Notes: generated from the letters alone by a model not told the origin. Counted from the first letter of the stretch, positions 19,933-30,579 are shown. The stretch is 64,000 bases of DNA from Defluviimonas aquaemixtae (GCF_900302475.1 NZ_OMOQ01000004.1:58521-122520); one strand, 5' to 3'. Numbers and translations are program-made.

Positions 19933-20859
19933 TCAGACCCCGAGGCAGTACCGCAGAATCGCCTTCTGGGCATGAAGCCGGTTTTCGCTTTCGTCGAAGA
20001 TCACCGATTGCGGCCCGTCCATGACCTCGCTCGTCGCCTCCTCGTCGCGATGGGCGGGCAGGCAATGCATGAAAAGCGCGTCCGGCTTGCCCTCGGACAT
20101 CATCGCGGCATTGACCTGATAGGGGCGAAGCTGGTTGTGCCGCCGCTCGCGCGCGCTTTCGGGATCGTGCATCGACACCCAGGTGTCGGTCACGATCGCG
20201 TCGGCATCCCTCGCCGCCGCGAGCGGATCGCGCGTGATCTCGATCTTCCGGCCCTTCGTGCGGGCGAACTCGACCGCCTTCGGATTGGGGTCCAGCGTCT
20301 CGGGGCCGGTGAAGGTCAGGTCGAACCCGAACTGGCCCGCCGCGTGCAGCCAGCTCGAGCAGACGTTGTTGCCATCGCCCGACCAAACGAATTTGCGGCC
20401 GCCGATATCGCCGCGATGCTCCTCGTAGGTGACAATATCTGCCATGATCTGGCAGGGATGCGAATTGTCGGTCAGACCGTTGATCACCGGCACGGTGGCG
20501 TGTTCGGCCATCTCGAGAAGCGTGTCCTCCTCGAAGGTGCGAAGCATGATGAGATCGACGTAGCGAGACAGGACCCGCGCGGTGTCAGCGATCGACTCGC
20601 CGTGGCCGAGTTGCATTTCCTTGCCCGAGAGCACCATCGTCTCGGCCCCCATCTGGCGCGCGCCGACATCGAAGGAGACCCGTGTCCGGGTCGAAGGCTT
20701 CTCGAAGATGAGCGCGATCATGCGGCCCGAAAGCGGCGTCTCGTCGTCGGCCATCCCCTTGGGACGGTTGTTCCTAGCGTCCTTCATCGCGCGGGCCTGG
20801 TCGATCATGGCCCTGAGCTCGGATGGCCCGGTCTTGTGGATGTCGAGGAAGTGATTCAT
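19933..20859 (-). CDS. argF: Ornithine carbamoyltransferase
   Basis: 308 residues from the ATG at 20859, preceded by an AAAAGGGA ribosome site. The carbamoyl-phosphate loop is EKPSTRTRV (STRT 56-59), and HCLP (265-268) contributes to ornithine binding; the ornithine loop is [10 protein letters not shown] followed by DTWVSM. It makes citrulline from ornithine and carbamoyl phosphate in arginine synthesis. Downstream partner of argD (64-base gap), consistent with an argDF operon. Confidence 0.98.
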   Translation of the reverse strand: MNHFLDIHKTGPSELRAMIDQARAMKDARNNRPKGMADDETPLSGRMIALIFEKPSTRTRVSFDVGARQMGAETMVLSGKEMQLGHGESIADTARVLSRYVDLIMLRTFEEDTLLEMAEHATVPVINGLTDNSHPCQIMADIVTYEEHRGDIGGRKFVWSGDGNNVCSSWLHAAGQFGFDLTFTGPETLDPNPKAVEFARTKGRKIEITRDPLAAARDADAIVTDTWVSMHDPESARERRHNQLRPYQVNAAMMSEGKPDALFMHCLPAHRDEEATSEVMDGPQSVIFDESENRLHAQKAILRYCLGV

Positions 20860-20883
20860 GGCATTGTCCCTTTTGCGGACGAG

Positions 20884-20939
20884 CCGGGGGGCGCCTGCCA
20901 CCCGGACCCCCCAAAGGTATTTTTCAAACAGAAGAAGGA
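20884..20939 (-). repeat. Stop-codon-associated repeat, copy 2 (argD end)
   Basis: On the minus strand the end of argD reads CTCCTTCTTCTGTTTGAAAAATACC and continues into a G/C-rich segment that can form an imperfect hairpin (CCGGG/CCCGG). Here the argD stop TGA (20926-20924) lies inside the repeat, so the last few ArgD codons are encoded by it. Same order of elements as copies 1 and 3. Confidence 0.65.
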
Positions 20940-22117
20940 GCGGGAGCTTTCCCCACCGCAGTGGCGGCGGCGTCGAGCCGCCGGACAGCCTCGGCGAGCT
21001 CCTCGTCGGTGATCGTGAGCGGGGGCAGAAGCCTCAGCGTCTCGTCAGCGGCAGGCACTGTCAGAAGGTGCCTCTCGTAGCCAGCTTTGACAATATCGGC
21101 CGGCGGCAGTTTGCATCTCAGACCCAGCATCAGTCCCTGGCCGCGCACGCTTTCGAAGATGTCGGGGTGATCGGCGACGAGGCCCTCGAGGCGTTGCCGG
21201 AAGAGTCCCGCCTTGCGGTTCACCTCCGCAAGAAAGGCTGGATCGGCGACGATCTCCATAACCGCTGCGCCAACGGCGCAGGCCATGGGATTGCCGCCGT
21301 AGGTGGAGCCGTGCGTGCCCGCCGTCATGCCAATGGCGGCCGCCTCGGTCGCGAGAACCGCACCCATGGGGAAGCCGCCGCCGATGCCCTTGGCGACCAT
21401 CATGATGTCGGGCGTCACGCCCGCCCATTCATGAGCAAACAGTCGGCCCGTGCGGCCCATGCCGCACTGAACCTCGTCGAAGATCAGAAGCGCGCCCGTC
21501 CGGTCGCAAAGCACGCGCAGCGCTCTGAGATCGGCGTCCGGCATGAGGCGGATTCCGCCCTCGCCCTGTATCGGCTCCACCATCACCGCGCAAGTCGCGC
21601 CGGAGATCGCCCCCTCGACCGCTTCCTTGTCGCCCCAAGGCAATTGCCGGAAGCCCGGCATGAGAGGCCCATAACCCTTGACCATCTTCTCCGACCCCGC
21701 GGCCGCAATTGCGCCTGTGGAGCGGCCGTGGAACGCGCCCTCGAAAGTGAGGATCTCGGTCCGTTCGGGCTGATCCTTCTCGTACCAATATTTCCGTGCC
21801 ATCTTGATCGCGAGCTCGGCCGCCTCGGTGCCCGAATTCGTGAAGAACACGGTATCTGCGAACGTATTGGCAACCAGAAGGTCGGCGAGCCGCTGCTGTT
21901 CGGGGATCCGGTAGAGGTTCGACACGTGCCAGAGCATTCCTGCCTGCTCGGTCAGCGCCGCGACCAGCGTGGGGTTCGCGTGTCCGAGCGCGTTCACGGC
22001 GATCCCGGCGCCGAGATCGAGATATCGGGTCCCGTCGGCCTCGATCAGCCAGCTGCCTTCGCCCTTCACGAAGGAAAGGGCCGCGCGGTTGTAGGTCGGA
22101 AGGATCGACGGGATCAT
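20924..22117 (-). CDS. argD: Acetylornithine aminotransferase
   Basis: 397 residues from the ATG at 22117 ([16 protein letters not shown]); longer in-frame starts lack family similarity. Class III aminotransferase with [14 protein letters not shown] (PLP phosphate contact), [12 protein letters not shown], and Lys243 in [12 protein letters not shown] as the PLP lysine. Converts N-acetylglutamate semialdehyde to N-acetylornithine; alphaproteobacterial forms may also act in lysine synthesis. Its C-terminal APAPSSV is encoded within a repeat element. Confidence 0.97.
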   Translation of the reverse strand: MIPSILPTYNRAALSFVKGEGSWLIEADGTRYLDLGAGIAVNALGHANPTLVAALTEQAGMLWHVSNLYRIPEQQRLADLLVANTFADTVFFTNSGTEAAELAIKMARKYWYEKDQPERTEILTFEGAFHGRSTGAIAAAGSEKMVKGYGPLMPGFRQLPWGDKEAVEGAISGATCAVMVEPIQGEGGIRLMPDADLRALRVLCDRTGALLIFDEVQCGMGRTGRLFAHEWAGVTPDIMMVAKGIGGGFPMGAVLATEAAAIGMTAGTHGSTYGGNPMACAVGAAVMEIVADPAFLAEVNRKAGLFRQRLEGLVADHPDIFESVRGQGLMLGLRCKLPPADIVKAGYERHLLTVPAADETLRLLPPLTITDEELAEAVRRLDAAATAVGKAPAPSSV

Positions 22118-22641
22118 GAGCGAACTCCGAATATAGAAGGCCAAGGGGTGCCTCATGGGGCTAGCCGTGTCAACGATGTGAGGGGGGTGGCAGAGTGCCA
22201 ATGATGACGGAACGTCAGGCGCGGATGCGGCGGCGCCGGGGACGGGCGATATGGCGTGTCCAGTTCGTCATGCGCGCCGCATAGCGCCAACTTGGAGATT
22301 TGTCCATCCGGATCGTCGCTGCAGAACCGCCAAAGGAGCCTCTGCGATACGCGGTTCGGGTTCGAAAACTGGTAGGCGTGGAAGCGCATTCAATGGATAT
22401 GCGAAGGTAGCCACGCGCCCAATGCTGAATAGGTGGCACGACAAAGTGACCCAAATACAGCCCTATCGCGGCACAAGTACCACCGTCCCTGCAGCGGCAT
22501 CCGGCTCAGAACTTGAAACTGCGGCGCGTCGCTTGTATCTCCACACGTCCCCGCTAGAATGGGACGAACCGAATTCCGGACCCGCAGGCAGGTCGCACTC
22601 CCTCGCCGTTACTGTGGGCCGCAAACCCGAGGGTCAGTCAT
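22118..22641. other. Long intergenic region between argD and gcrA
   Basis: 524 bases with divergent genes on both sides, so it should hold both promoters. A short minus-strand frame (22215-22454) ends in WTRHIARPRRRRIRA, an arginine-rich tail, but has no clear start signal or family match; I do not call it a gene. No tRNA could be folded around the TTCGAA near 22350. Base composition is less GC-rich than the flanks. Confidence 0.4.
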
Positions 22642-23217
22642 ATGTCCTGGACCGACGAGCGCGTCGAGCTTCTGAAGAAGATGTGGGCCGAAGGCCAGTC
22701 CGCCAGCCAGATCGCCAAGGAACTGGGTGGTGTCACGCGCAATGCGGTGATCGGCAAGGTCCACCGCTTGGGCCTCTCGAACCGTGTGGGCGGCACACCC
22801 GAGCCCAAGACGAAGGCCGCCGAACCCGCGCCGAAGCCCGAGGCCCGCCCCGCCGCGCAGGCCAAGCCCGCCCGTGCCGAGGCCAAGGCCCAGCCGCAGC
22901 GCACCGAACCTGCCGCGCCGCAGCCCACGCCCGCACGCAAACCCATCATCCCGGCCGGCCAGCCGCTGCCGCCGCAGCCGTCAGCGGGCGAGATCAGCCC
23001 CGAGGCGCTCGCCTCCGTGCGCGAGATCGAGAAGAAGGCGCGCCGAATCTCCCTCATGGAACTGACCGAGCGGACCTGCAAATGGCCGATCGGCGACCCG
23101 GCGACCGAGGATTTCTGGTTCTGCGGCCTCGCCGCCCAGCCCGGCAAGCCCTATTGCGAAGCCCATGTCGGCGTCGCCTTCCAGCCGATGTCGTCGCGCC
23201 GCGACCGGCGGCGCTGA
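22642..23217 (+). CDS. gcrA: GcrA cell-cycle regulator
   Basis: 191 residues. The N-terminal helix-turn-helix MSWTDERVELLKKMW...SASQIAKELGG-VTRNAVIGKVHRLGLSNR is the GcrA signature. A Pro/Ala/Lys-rich linker covers about 50-125, and the C-terminal domain CKWPIGDP...FWFCGLAAQPGKPYCEAH binds sigma-70 domain 2 in Caulobacter GcrA. The protein activates promoters carrying CcrM-methylated GANTC sites and coordinates cell division. I saw no obvious GANTC cluster immediately upstream. Supports an alphaproteobacterial origin. Confidence 0.96.
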   Translation: MSWTDERVELLKKMWAEGQSASQIAKELGGVTRNAVIGKVHRLGLSNRVGGTPEPKTKAAEPAPKPEARPAAQAKPARAEAKAQPQRTEPAAPQPTPARKPIIPAGQPLPPQPSAGEISPEALASVREIEKKARRISLMELTERTCKWPIGDPATEDFWFCGLAAQPGKPYCEAHVGVAFQPMSSRRDRRR

Positions 23218-23475
23218 GCGGCACCAACCGGAAGATCGCCGCCTGGAGCGGCGTTCCCGACAATCGTGCCCGGCGCGTCGCAGCGCCACATACGCAGCGG
23301 ACGAACTTGGCGATCACGCCATCCTAGACTTTGCGCGCCGCATTTTTCGGCGACCCAATGCGAGCGGCGCATTGCCCATCCCTGCAATTCGGACATCCGA
23401 ACCCGCCGCGCGCGCTGGCGGAGTTTCTGTCCGGACGCTAACGTGCCCGCACGAAACACGCACCCGGACTCTCCT

Positions 23476-24402
23476 ATGACTCCCATCATCTCAGTCCGCG
23501 ACCTCTCGAAGATCTACGCCAGCGGGACGGCGGCGCTTACCTCGCTGTCGCTCGATATCCGCGAGGGCGAGATCCTCGCGCTTCTCGGTCCCAACGGCGC
23601 CGGCAAGACCACCTTCATCTCGATCGTCTGTGGGCTCGTCACGCCTTCGGGCGGCGAGGTACGCGTGGGCGGCCACGATATCGCGCGCGACTTTCGCAGG
23701 GCGCGCGCGCTCATTGGCCTCGTGCCGCAGGAGATCAGCGTCGAAGCCTTCGAGACGGTGATCGACACCGTCCGCTTCTCGCGCGGGCTCTTCGGACGGC
23801 CCCGCGACGAGGCTCACCTCGAAAAGATACTCAAATCCCTCACCCTGTGGGACAAGCGGGACGCGAAGATCAACGAACTGTCAGGCGGCATGAAACGCCG
23901 CGTGATGATCGCCAAGGCGCTCTCGCACGAACCGAAGGTGCTCTTTCTCGACGAACCGACCGCCGGGGTGGACGTCAATCTCCGCCGTGAGATGTGGCAG
24001 GTGGTTCGCGGACTTCGTGAGGCCGGCGTGACGATCATCCTGACGACGCACTACCTCGCCGAGGCCGAGGAGATGGCCGACCGGATCGGCGTGATCGACA
24101 AGGGCCGACTTCTCCTCGTCGAGGACAAAACGAAGCTCATGCACGAATTTGGTCGCAAGCGGCTGACCGTGGAGTTCATCGAGCCCATTTTCGCCCTGCC
24201 CAAGACACTCGACGGGCACGACCTCGATCTCTCGGATGACGGGCTCCGCGTGAGCTACGACTATGACACCCGTGCCGACCGCACCGGGATCGCCCATCTT
24301 CTTGCGGGATTCGCCGAAGCCGGGATCGCGGTTCGGGATATGTCGACCGAACAATCCTCGCTCGAAGAGGTGTTCCTAAGGCTCGTGGAGGAAAACGCAT
24401 GA
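23476..24402 (+). CDS. ABC transporter ATP-binding protein (ABC-2 exporter type)
   Basis: 308 residues from the ATG at 23476. Walker A is GPNGAGKTT (38-46), the signature is LSGGMKRRV, Walker B is [12 protein letters not shown], and the switch His lies in [13 protein letters not shown]-terminal 80-residue extension resembles NodI/CcmA-type exporters. It powers the permease encoded next; the ATGA overlap (24399-24402) indicates coupling. Substrate unknown; relatives export polysaccharides, lipids or drugs. Confidence 0.95.
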   Translation: MTPIISVRDLSKIYASGTAALTSLSLDIREGEILALLGPNGAGKTTFISIVCGLVTPSGGEVRVGGHDIARDFRRARALIGLVPQEISVEAFETVIDTVRFSRGLFGRPRDEAHLEKILKSLTLWDKRDAKINELSGGMKRRVMIAKALSHEPKVLFLDEPTAGVDVNLRREMWQVVRGLREAGVTIILTTHYLAEAEEMADRIGVIDKGRLLLVEDKTKLMHEFGRKRLTVEFIEPIFALPKTLDGHDLDLSDDGLRVSYDYDTRADRTGIAHLLAGFAEAGIAVRDMSTEQSSLEEVFLRLVEENA

Positions 24403-25160
24403 ACTGGCGCGCCGTGAAGACGATCTTCGACCATGAAATGGCGCGGTTCTGGCGCACGCTCTGGGAATCGCTCGCCTCGCCGGTCATTTCGACCGTCCTT
24501 TACTTCGTTGTCTTTGGCGCGGCGATAGGCGGCCGGATTCAGGAGGTCGAGGGCATTTCCTATGGCGCCTTCATCGTCCCGGGGCTCATCATGCTGACCG
24601 TCCTGCAGCAGTCCGTGTCAAACGCCTCCTTCGGCATCTATTTCCCGAAGTTCATCGGCACGATGTACGAGATCCTGTCGGCGCCCGTCTCCTTCCTCGA
24701 GGTCGTCGCGGGCTATGTCGGCGCGGCGGCGGCGAAGGCGATGATCATCGCGGTAGTGATCCTGATCACCTCGACGATTTTCGTCGACATCACGATCGCC
24801 CATCCGGTCTGGATGGTCGCCTTCCTGATCCTCACCTCCGTCACCTTCTCGCTTCTGGGCTTCCTCATCGGCATATGGGCCAAGGATTTCCAGCAGCTGC
24901 AGATCATTCCGCTCATGGTCATCACGCCCCTCGTCTTCCTCGGCGGCGCCTTCTACTCGGCATCGATGCTGCCGCCCTTCTGGGAAGGCGTGGCGCGGCT
25001 CAACCCGGTCCTCTACCTCATCTCGGGCTTCCGCTGGTCATTCTTCGGACTTGCCGATGTGCCGGTCGCGGTATCGCTGATCGCGGTGGCGATCTTCCTC
25101 GCCCTCGGCCTCGGCGCGGTCTGGTTCATCTTCCGCACCGGCTGGCGGCTGAGAAGCTGA
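24399..25160 (+). CDS. ABC-2 type transporter permease
   Basis: 253 residues with six predicted membrane helices and the NodJ/ABC2_membrane layout, including [17 protein letters not shown] and [18 protein letters not shown]. It forms the membrane channel for the ATPase encoded immediately upstream (four-base overlap). No substrate-binding protein is nearby, as expected for an exporter. It is the last intact gene before the block of pseudogenes. Confidence 0.93.
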   Translation: MNWRAVKTIFDHEMARFWRTLWESLASPVISTVLYFVVFGAAIGGRIQEVEGISYGAFIVPGLIMLTVLQQSVSNASFGIYFPKFIGTMYEILSAPVSFLEVVAGYVGAAAAKAMIIAVVILITSTIFVDITIAHPVWMVAFLILTSVTFSLLGFLIGIWAKDFQQLQIIPLMVITPLVFLGGAFYSASMLPPFWEGVARLNPVLYLISGFRWSFFGLADVPVAVSLIAVAIFLALGLGAVWFIFRTGWRLRS

Positions 25161-25526
25161 GGTGCCCTCTGGTATTGATTTGATCCAGCGAATTGCAGGG
25201 CGGCCCCGAGCCCCGAACTGACCAGGGCTGCGCCACGTCCAAATGGCCGTGAACTGCGCTAAACCGACATTGCTGCACACTAGGAAGGCCGAGGCTTTCT
25301 GGCTCAATAGCCGGGCATCTTGCTGCAAAGCGGAGCGACTGCGATCCAATGTCTTCCGGGCGACCAACACGAGGTATGCATTGCCTGAGGCGTGGCAAAT
25401 CGGGCAATAAGCGACATGCCGGCATTGGCATGTGGTGTGATGTGAACTGGCGACAGGCTGCTTCACTCCTGAGCACGCCACCGGCGACGGTGTCGATGGG
25501 AAAAAATGTCGGCATTGGCTGCGGCA
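25161..25526. other. Non-coding stretch at the edge of the pseudogene block
   Basis: 366 bases with no convincing gene. It holds a perfect 7-bp hairpin ACATGCC/GGCATGT (25414-25433) and repeated words such as CGGCATTGGC (near 25420 and 25510) and TGCTGCA. It may be remains of further decayed sequence; nothing functional is assigned. Confidence 0.35.
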
Positions 25527-26105
25527 CTACAAGCGCTTCTTCATTAACACCCATTCATGCGTCTCTGTTTTCCCGTCTCCTCGAACGCAGGCGCGCGATG
25601 CCGCGTCTATGTAGCCATGCTGCTCATACAGCCGCCGGGCGCCGGTTTCGTTGCAGGCGACGATGACGGTCGTCCGCCGCAGTCGCGCGTTATGGGCGAT
25701 TTGCTCGGCAATCCTCAGAATTTGCGAGCCCAGGCCTATGGAGCGGTGCTCCGGATAGCAGGCAAGCACGTTGACATACCGGCTATGGAGCGCCTCATTC
25801 TCCTATTCCTGCAGCGGGCGGAAGAGCGCCGGAAAACCATCCGAGATCGGTTCGGGCTCGCTTCCGATCGCGTAACCCGTCAGGCTGGCGACCCCCCCGT
25901 CGCCGTAGTCGGCGACCACGATCTGCCCGGCTGCTGCCCTTTCCGCCTGTCTCTCTCAGCCTATGCCCCACGCATCCTAGCCGTCAGCAGCCAACCCCTG
26001 CCAAACGTGAAGCGGCAATCCCTCGCCCGCGAAATTCACAAGCTCGGAAAGTTGTTCCGCGTCGGATGCTTCGGCGATCCTGAACGGCTTTTCCATTTCG
26101 ATCAT
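25527..26105 (-). pseudogene. GNAT-family N-acetyltransferase, disrupted by three stop codons
   Basis: Read through, the minus-strand frame from the ATG at 26105 gives 192 codons of continuous GNAT-like sequence: an N-terminus MIEMEKPFRIAEASDAEQLS, the acetyl-CoA loop region PEHRSIGLGSQILRIAEQIA and a C-terminus ETGARRLYEQHGY...WVLMKKRL. It is interrupted by TAG at 25977-25979, TGA at 25956-25958 and TAG at 25803-25805, with no frameshift. Only the C-terminal third (from about 25769) is still open, so the enzyme cannot be made whole. A sequencing artefact is unlikely given three separate substitutions. Confidence 0.85.
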
Positions 26106-26189
26106 TCACGTCTCCCTATATCGGAGTAATGCGTCATCATTGGATTCACCAAGAGATGTCCGATTTGCGCCGAATCCGGAGAGGCAGAT

Positions 26190-26801
26190 TCACGTTGAAC
26201 GCTTCGTCAGTAGCAGAAGGCCGCCGAAGATCATCATTCCGACGCCGGAAGCGCCCTGCAGCCAATTCAACTTTGACGCCGCGGTGCGCGTCGCCAATGA
26301 CCCACCGCCGGCATAGAGCGTGATCGCCAATGTTTCGGGGCCGACAAAGAGGGCACCGAGGAGAGCATAGCTCTAGGCATAGGCGTCCGTAGCAACGAAC
26401 TGCGGAAAGAACGCCGCAAAAATCAGGATCGCCTTCGAGTTTCCGATAGCCACAAGTGCTTCTTGCTTGAAGGCATCGGACAGGTTCGGGCGGGCACCGG
26501 AAAGCTCGCTGCGCGGCAACGCGAAGGATGGCTTCAGCGTCTTCCAAACTAGCCAATTCAGGCAGGTGGCCCCGGCCACCTTGACGACCGCGAAAGCGAG
26601 CGCCGAGGTGGACAGGTTCATCCCTAGACCCAATGCGTTGACGATGATCATTGGAAAGGACACCAGCAGCCGACCAGCGTTGGCGGCGACGGCAACAGCG
26701 ATTCCGTACCGCGCGCAATTGGTCAGCGCCATCAGGTTGTTCGGACCGAATGCGAGGTTCAGCGCGAAGCAGGTCGCAATGAAGAACAGCAAATCGGACA
26801 T
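26190..26801 (-). pseudogene. LysE/RhtB-family amino-acid exporter, nonsense mutation
   Basis: From the ATG at 26801 the frame gives MSDLLFFIATCFALN and GPNNLMALTNCARYG (the LysE GPN motif), about six membrane segments and ALVAIGNSKAILIFAAFFPQF. A TAG at 26373-26375 (codon 143) interrupts it. The same frame then continues SYALLGALFVGPE... to a natural stop at 26190, the normal family length of about 203. Relatives usually have Trp at the interrupted position (YAWS), so TGG to TAG is the likely change. Confidence 0.85.
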
Positions 26802-26926
26802 CGTGATTTCTTTCTTTGTCCTGGGCTCAGCCCATAGGTCTGCGGGCGTCTGCAGAGTCGTGCGTGGCCGCATCGAGATTACTGTAGCGTCAAGAGGCGC
26901 GTCTCGGCTTTCAAACTGAGGCGGCG

Positions 26927-27279
26927 CTACGCGATCGGCAAACCGTGGAGCTTCAGGAACGACAACTTGCCCCAGTAACCTCGTTGAAAGGCGATTTCGC
27001 TGTTGACGACCATGAAAATGCCGCAACTTCTCAATCCTTTCGGATCTCGCCATTCCAATGAGACGACATCGTCGGCATCGTGAATCCAGTCCACTACGCA
27101 GACCGTATTCGCCGTTGAAAACTCGCGCTCAAACATCATCCGGATGCGTTCGCGGCCTTTGACCGGCTCCTGCGCCCCTGGTGGTTTACCGCGTCATTGT
27201 GACAAAGCGCTGCCAGGCCCTCCGCATCGCCCGCGTTGAAGGCTTTCACCCATTTCTCAACTAGTTCGACTGGCGTCAT
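26927..27279 (-). pseudogene. SnoaL-like (NTF2-fold) polyketide cyclase-type gene, frameshifted
   Basis: The N-terminal part MTPVELVEKWVKAFNAGDAE...LCHNDAVNHQ (from 27279) and the C-terminal part AQEPVKGRERIRMMFEREF...FQRGYWGKLSFLKLHGLPIA (to 26927) are both NTF2/SnoaL-like but lie in different frames. The join falls in the G-rich run near 27173-27180; a one-base loss would explain it. The intact protein would be about 117 residues. These proteins are small homodimers with varied or unknown roles. Confidence 0.75.
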
Positions 27280-27361
27280 CGGACGACTCCTACGTGCGCG
27301 CCGTGGCTGGGAACGCATGAGGAGAACTACCCTTCATCGATCAGCACGGCGAATTTCAAGG

Positions 27362-28121
27362 TCACGAGTTCGGATCCTGCGGACTCACAATGCGGGTCCC
27401 GTCGCCAACATCGAGCGCCTCGGCCTCGTCAAGCTCGGCATTGCTTTGCCGCGACGCCTTGGCGCGCACGCCACGGATGCGAAAGGTCCAGTCGGCGCCC
27501 TTCTCGATGACATCGCAGAACTGGTCCGGATGCGCGCAGTTGATCATGTAGTAGGCGAGAGCCGCCTCGCCTTCGCGATCGAACGCGACAATGGCCTCGC
27601 CCAGGGTTTCGCCGGTCGGCAGTCGGCCGTCGGTTTCCGTCGTAAACGACATCGCCACGGGGACGCCGGCTTTTGCCGCCGCGCGGACGATGCCCGTCGC
27701 CTCGCCGACATGGGTCATGGTCATGACCGTGATCAAGTCGACACCAGCGCCCGCGCGTTCTGACATGCGCGCCGTGATAGGCTTCGGACTCCGCAGCATT
27801 CATCAGCTCATCCAGGTTGTAGACGTCGCCGCGCGGGCCGGTGTTGCCGCTGATCACGAAGGGACAATCCGGCGACTCTTATCGGTCGCGTAGGTTGGAT
27901 AGGGGAGCGACTGCCTGACGGTTGGCCTCGTCGAGCGCCGAGGCGCTGTAGCAGAGACGCGCGCTCCATGTGGCGCTATCGAGAATGGAGCCCGGATCCT
28001 TTGCCGGCGCGATTTCGGCGTAGTGGGAATAGTTGGTTTCGACCACCTTGCGCCCTTCGGCGCTATTCAGGGACGCGAAGGAGGCAAAGTAGGGCAGATC
28101 GACGCCGATATGAAAAATCAA
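27362..28121 (-). pseudogene. Homocysteine S-methyltransferase-family gene, degraded and truncated
   Basis: Family segments are clear: FHIGVDLPYFASFASLN, PFVISGNTGPRGDVYNLDEL, VMTMTHVGEATGIVRAA and AYYMINCAHPDQF. Damage is multiple: no good start codon (only a TTG at 28121, preceded by ACG ACG and a stop), a TAA at 27879-27881, a frameshift near 27770, and an early stop at 27362 that removes the C-terminal GGCCGTD zinc ligands. The enzyme would have transferred a methyl group to homocysteine; it cannot be functional. Confidence 0.82.
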
Positions 28122-28328
28122 CGTCGTTTAGAGGCCGGTGGCCAACATTCGCGCCGTTGGAACGAGCGGTCGCTTCCGTCCCGCCAAGCCGTCCTTCTAA
28201 CCCGCCCCTTCCCAACCTCCCCGTTTTCCTGTAAGGCCCGCGTCCATCTGTGACGTGAGCCCATGCCCCCGGGCACATGCGATAGGATTGGGGGCGGCGG
28301 CAATGGGGCCGCCATATCATACGGGAGA

Positions 28329-28345
28329 CACGGGATACGCCCGTG
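28329..28345 (+). promoter_or_regulatory. Hairpin in the pnp leader
   Basis: CACGGG-ATACG-CCCGTG forms a perfect 6-bp stem 24 bases before the pnp start codon; a second possible stem (GGCGGC/GCCGCC) lies at 28293-28313. In other bacteria pnp mRNA leaders carry RNase III-cleaved hairpins for autoregulation; that role here is inference. Confidence 0.35.
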
Positions 28346-28369
28346 GGTGCTCCCCAGAGGAAACGATAT

Positions 28370-30517
28370 ATGTTCAACGAAACCAGGAAATCCATCCAGT
28401 GGGGCCAGGAAACGCTCACACTGGAAACGGGGAAAGTCGCCCGTCAGGCCGACGGATCGGTCATCGCCACGCTGGGCGAAACCTCCGTCATGGCCAACGT
28501 GACCTATGCCCGCGAACAGAAGCCCGGCCAGGACTTCTTCCCGCTCACCGTGCACTATCAGGAAAAGACCTATGCCGCCGGCAAGATCCCGGGCGGCTTC
28601 TTCAAGCGCGAGGGCCGTCCGTCCGAAAAGGAAACGCTGACCTCGCGGCTCATTGACCGCCCGATCCGCCCGCTGTTCGTGCCGGGCTTCAAGAATGAAG
28701 TGCTGGTGATCTGCACCGTGCTTTCGCACGATCTGGTCAACGATCCCGACATGGTAGCGATGATCGCCGCCTCGGCCGCGCTGACGATCTCGGGCGTGCC
28801 GTTCATGGGGCCGATCGGCGCCTGCCGCGTCGGCTTCGCAAATGGCGAATACGTGCTGAACCCCGAAGTCGCCGACATGGACCAACTGCGGATGAACCCC
28901 GAGCAACGGCTCGATCTCGTCGTCGCCGGTACCAAGGACGCGGTGATGATGGTCGAATCTGAGGCCTACGAGCTCTCCGAGGCCGAGATGCTAGGCGCGG
29001 TGAAATTCGGCCACGAGCAGATGCAGCCGGTGATCGACCTGATCATCGACCTCGCCGAGGCTACGGCAAAAGAGCCGTTCGACTTCCAGCCAGCCGACTA
29101 TTCGGATCTCTACGCCAAAGTTAAGAAGGCCGGCGAAAAGCCGATGCGCGCCGCCTTCGCGATTCTCGACAAACAGGAACGGACGAACGCCATCGCCGCC
29201 GCCCGCGAGGCGGTCAAGGCGACGCTCACGGAAGAAGAACTGGAGGACCAGAACCTCGGCTCCGCGTTCAAGAAGCTCGAAAGCTCGATCCTGCGCGGCG
29301 ACGTGGTCGCCACGGGCAAGCGCATTGACGGCCGCGACACCAAAACCGTCCGGCCGATCGTTGCAGAAGTGGGCCTTCTGCCCCGTACCCACGGCTCGGC
29401 GCTCTTCACCCGGGGCGAGACCCAGGGCCTCGTGATCACCACGCTCGGCACCGGCGAGGACGAGCAGATCATCGACGCGCTGCACGGCAACTTCCGCTCG
29501 AACTTCCTCCTGCACTACAACTTCCCGCCCTATTCGGTCGGCGAGGTCGGCCGCTTCGGTCCTCCGGGCCGGCGCGAGATCGGCCACGGCAAGCTCGCCT
29601 GGCGCGCGCTCCAGGCGGTCCTGCCGGCGCCCACCGACTTCCCCTACACGATCCGTCTCGTCTCCGAGATCACGGAATCAAACGGTTCGTCCTCGATGGC
29701 CACCGTCTGCGGCTCGTCGCTTTCCATGATGGATGCGGGCGTACCGCTGAAGGCGCCGGTCGCGGGCGTCGCGATGGGCCTCATTCTCGAAGAGGACGGG
29801 CAGTACGCGGTGCTCACCGACATCCTCGGCGACGAGGATCACCTTGGCGACATGGACTTCAAGGTCGCGGGTACCGATGCGGGCATTACCTCGCTCCAGA
29901 TGGACATCAAGGTCGCGGGCATCACGCCCGAGATCATGGAGCAGGCGCTCGCCCAGGCGAAGGACGGCCGGATGCATATCCTCGGCGAGATGTCGAAGGC
30001 GCTATCCGAGGGCCGGTCGGAATTCTCCGCCCATGCCCCGCGCATCGAGACCATGACCATCCCCACCGACAAGATCCGCGAAGTGATCGGATCGGGCGGC
30101 AAGGTCATCCGCGAGATCGTGGAAGTGTCTGGCGCCAAGGTCGACATCAACGACGACGGCGTGATCAAGATCGCCTCGCCGAATGCCGATGCGATCCAGA
30201 AAGCCTACGACATGATCTACTCGATCGTGGCAGAGCCTGAAGAGGGCAAGATCTACACCGGCAAGGTCGTGAAGCTCGTCGATTTCGGCGCATTCGTGAA
30301 CTTCTTCGGCAAGCGGGACGGTCTCGTCCACGTGTCCCAGATCGCCAATAAGCGCCTCAACCATCCGAGCGACCTGCTGAAGGAAGGCCAGGAAGTGAAG
30401 GTCAAGCTCCTCGGCTTCGACGATCGCGGCAAGGTCCGGCTCGGCATGAAGATGGTCGATCAGGAAACGGGCGAAGAGATCGCGCCCGACAAGAAGGAAA
30501 AGGCCGACGCCGAATAA
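28370..30517 (+). CDS. pnp: Polyribonucleotide nucleotidyltransferase (PNPase)
   Basis: 715 residues from the ATG at 28370, chosen for its GAGGAAACGAT ribosome site and family N-terminus ([16 protein letters not shown]). Two RNase PH domains (first with [12 protein letters not shown], second with [14 protein letters not shown]), a KH domain around 560-610 ([15 protein letters not shown]) and an S1 domain near 625-695 follow. PNPase degrades RNA 3'-5' with phosphate as part of the degradosome. rpsO, its usual neighbour, is not upstream; the pseudogene block sits there instead. Confidence 0.98.
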   Translation: MFNETRKSIQWGQETLTLETGKVARQADGSVIATLGETSVMANVTYAREQKPGQDFFPLTVHYQEKTYAAGKIPGGFFKREGRPSEKETLTSRLIDRPIRPLFVPGFKNEVLVICTVLSHDLVNDPDMVAMIAASAALTISGVPFMGPIGACRVGFANGEYVLNPEVADMDQLRMNPEQRLDLVVAGTKDAVMMVESEAYELSEAEMLGAVKFGHEQMQPVIDLIIDLAEATAKEPFDFQPADYSDLYAKVKKAGEKPMRAAFAILDKQERTNAIAAAREAVKATLTEEELEDQNLGSAFKKLESSILRGDVVATGKRIDGRDTKTVRPIVAEVGLLPRTHGSALFTRGETQGLVITTLGTGEDEQIIDALHGNFRSNFLLHYNFPPYSVGEVGRFGPPGRREIGHGKLAWRALQAVLPAPTDFPYTIRLVSEITESNGSSSMATVCGSSLSMMDAGVPLKAPVAGVAMGLILEEDGQYAVLTDILGDEDHLGDMDFKVAGTDAGITSLQMDIKVAGITPEIMEQALAQAKDGRMHILGEMSKALSEGRSEFSAHAPRIETMTIPTDKIREVIGSGGKVIREIVEVSGAKVDINDDGVIKIASPNADAIQKAYDMIYSIVAEPEEGKIYTGKVVKLVDFGAFVNFFGKRDGLVHVSQIANKRLNHPSDLLKEGQEVKVKLLGFDDRGKVRLGMKMVDQETGEEIAPDKKEKADAE

Positions 30518-30543
30518 GGCGCTGAGCCTGTCAGACTGGAGCG

Positions 30544-30579
30544 CAGGCCCCGGCAGCACATGCCGGGGCCTGTTTGTTT
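30544..30579 (+). terminator. Rho-independent terminator of pnp
   Basis: A perfect 12-bp stem CAGGCCCCGGCA/TGCCGGGGCCTG with a GCACA loop, followed by TTTGTTT, begins 26 bases after the pnp stop. Confidence 0.92.

Noticed and set aside
22330..22400. tRNA-like GGTTCGAA stretch
   Set aside because: No matching acceptor, D or anticodon stems could be paired around it.
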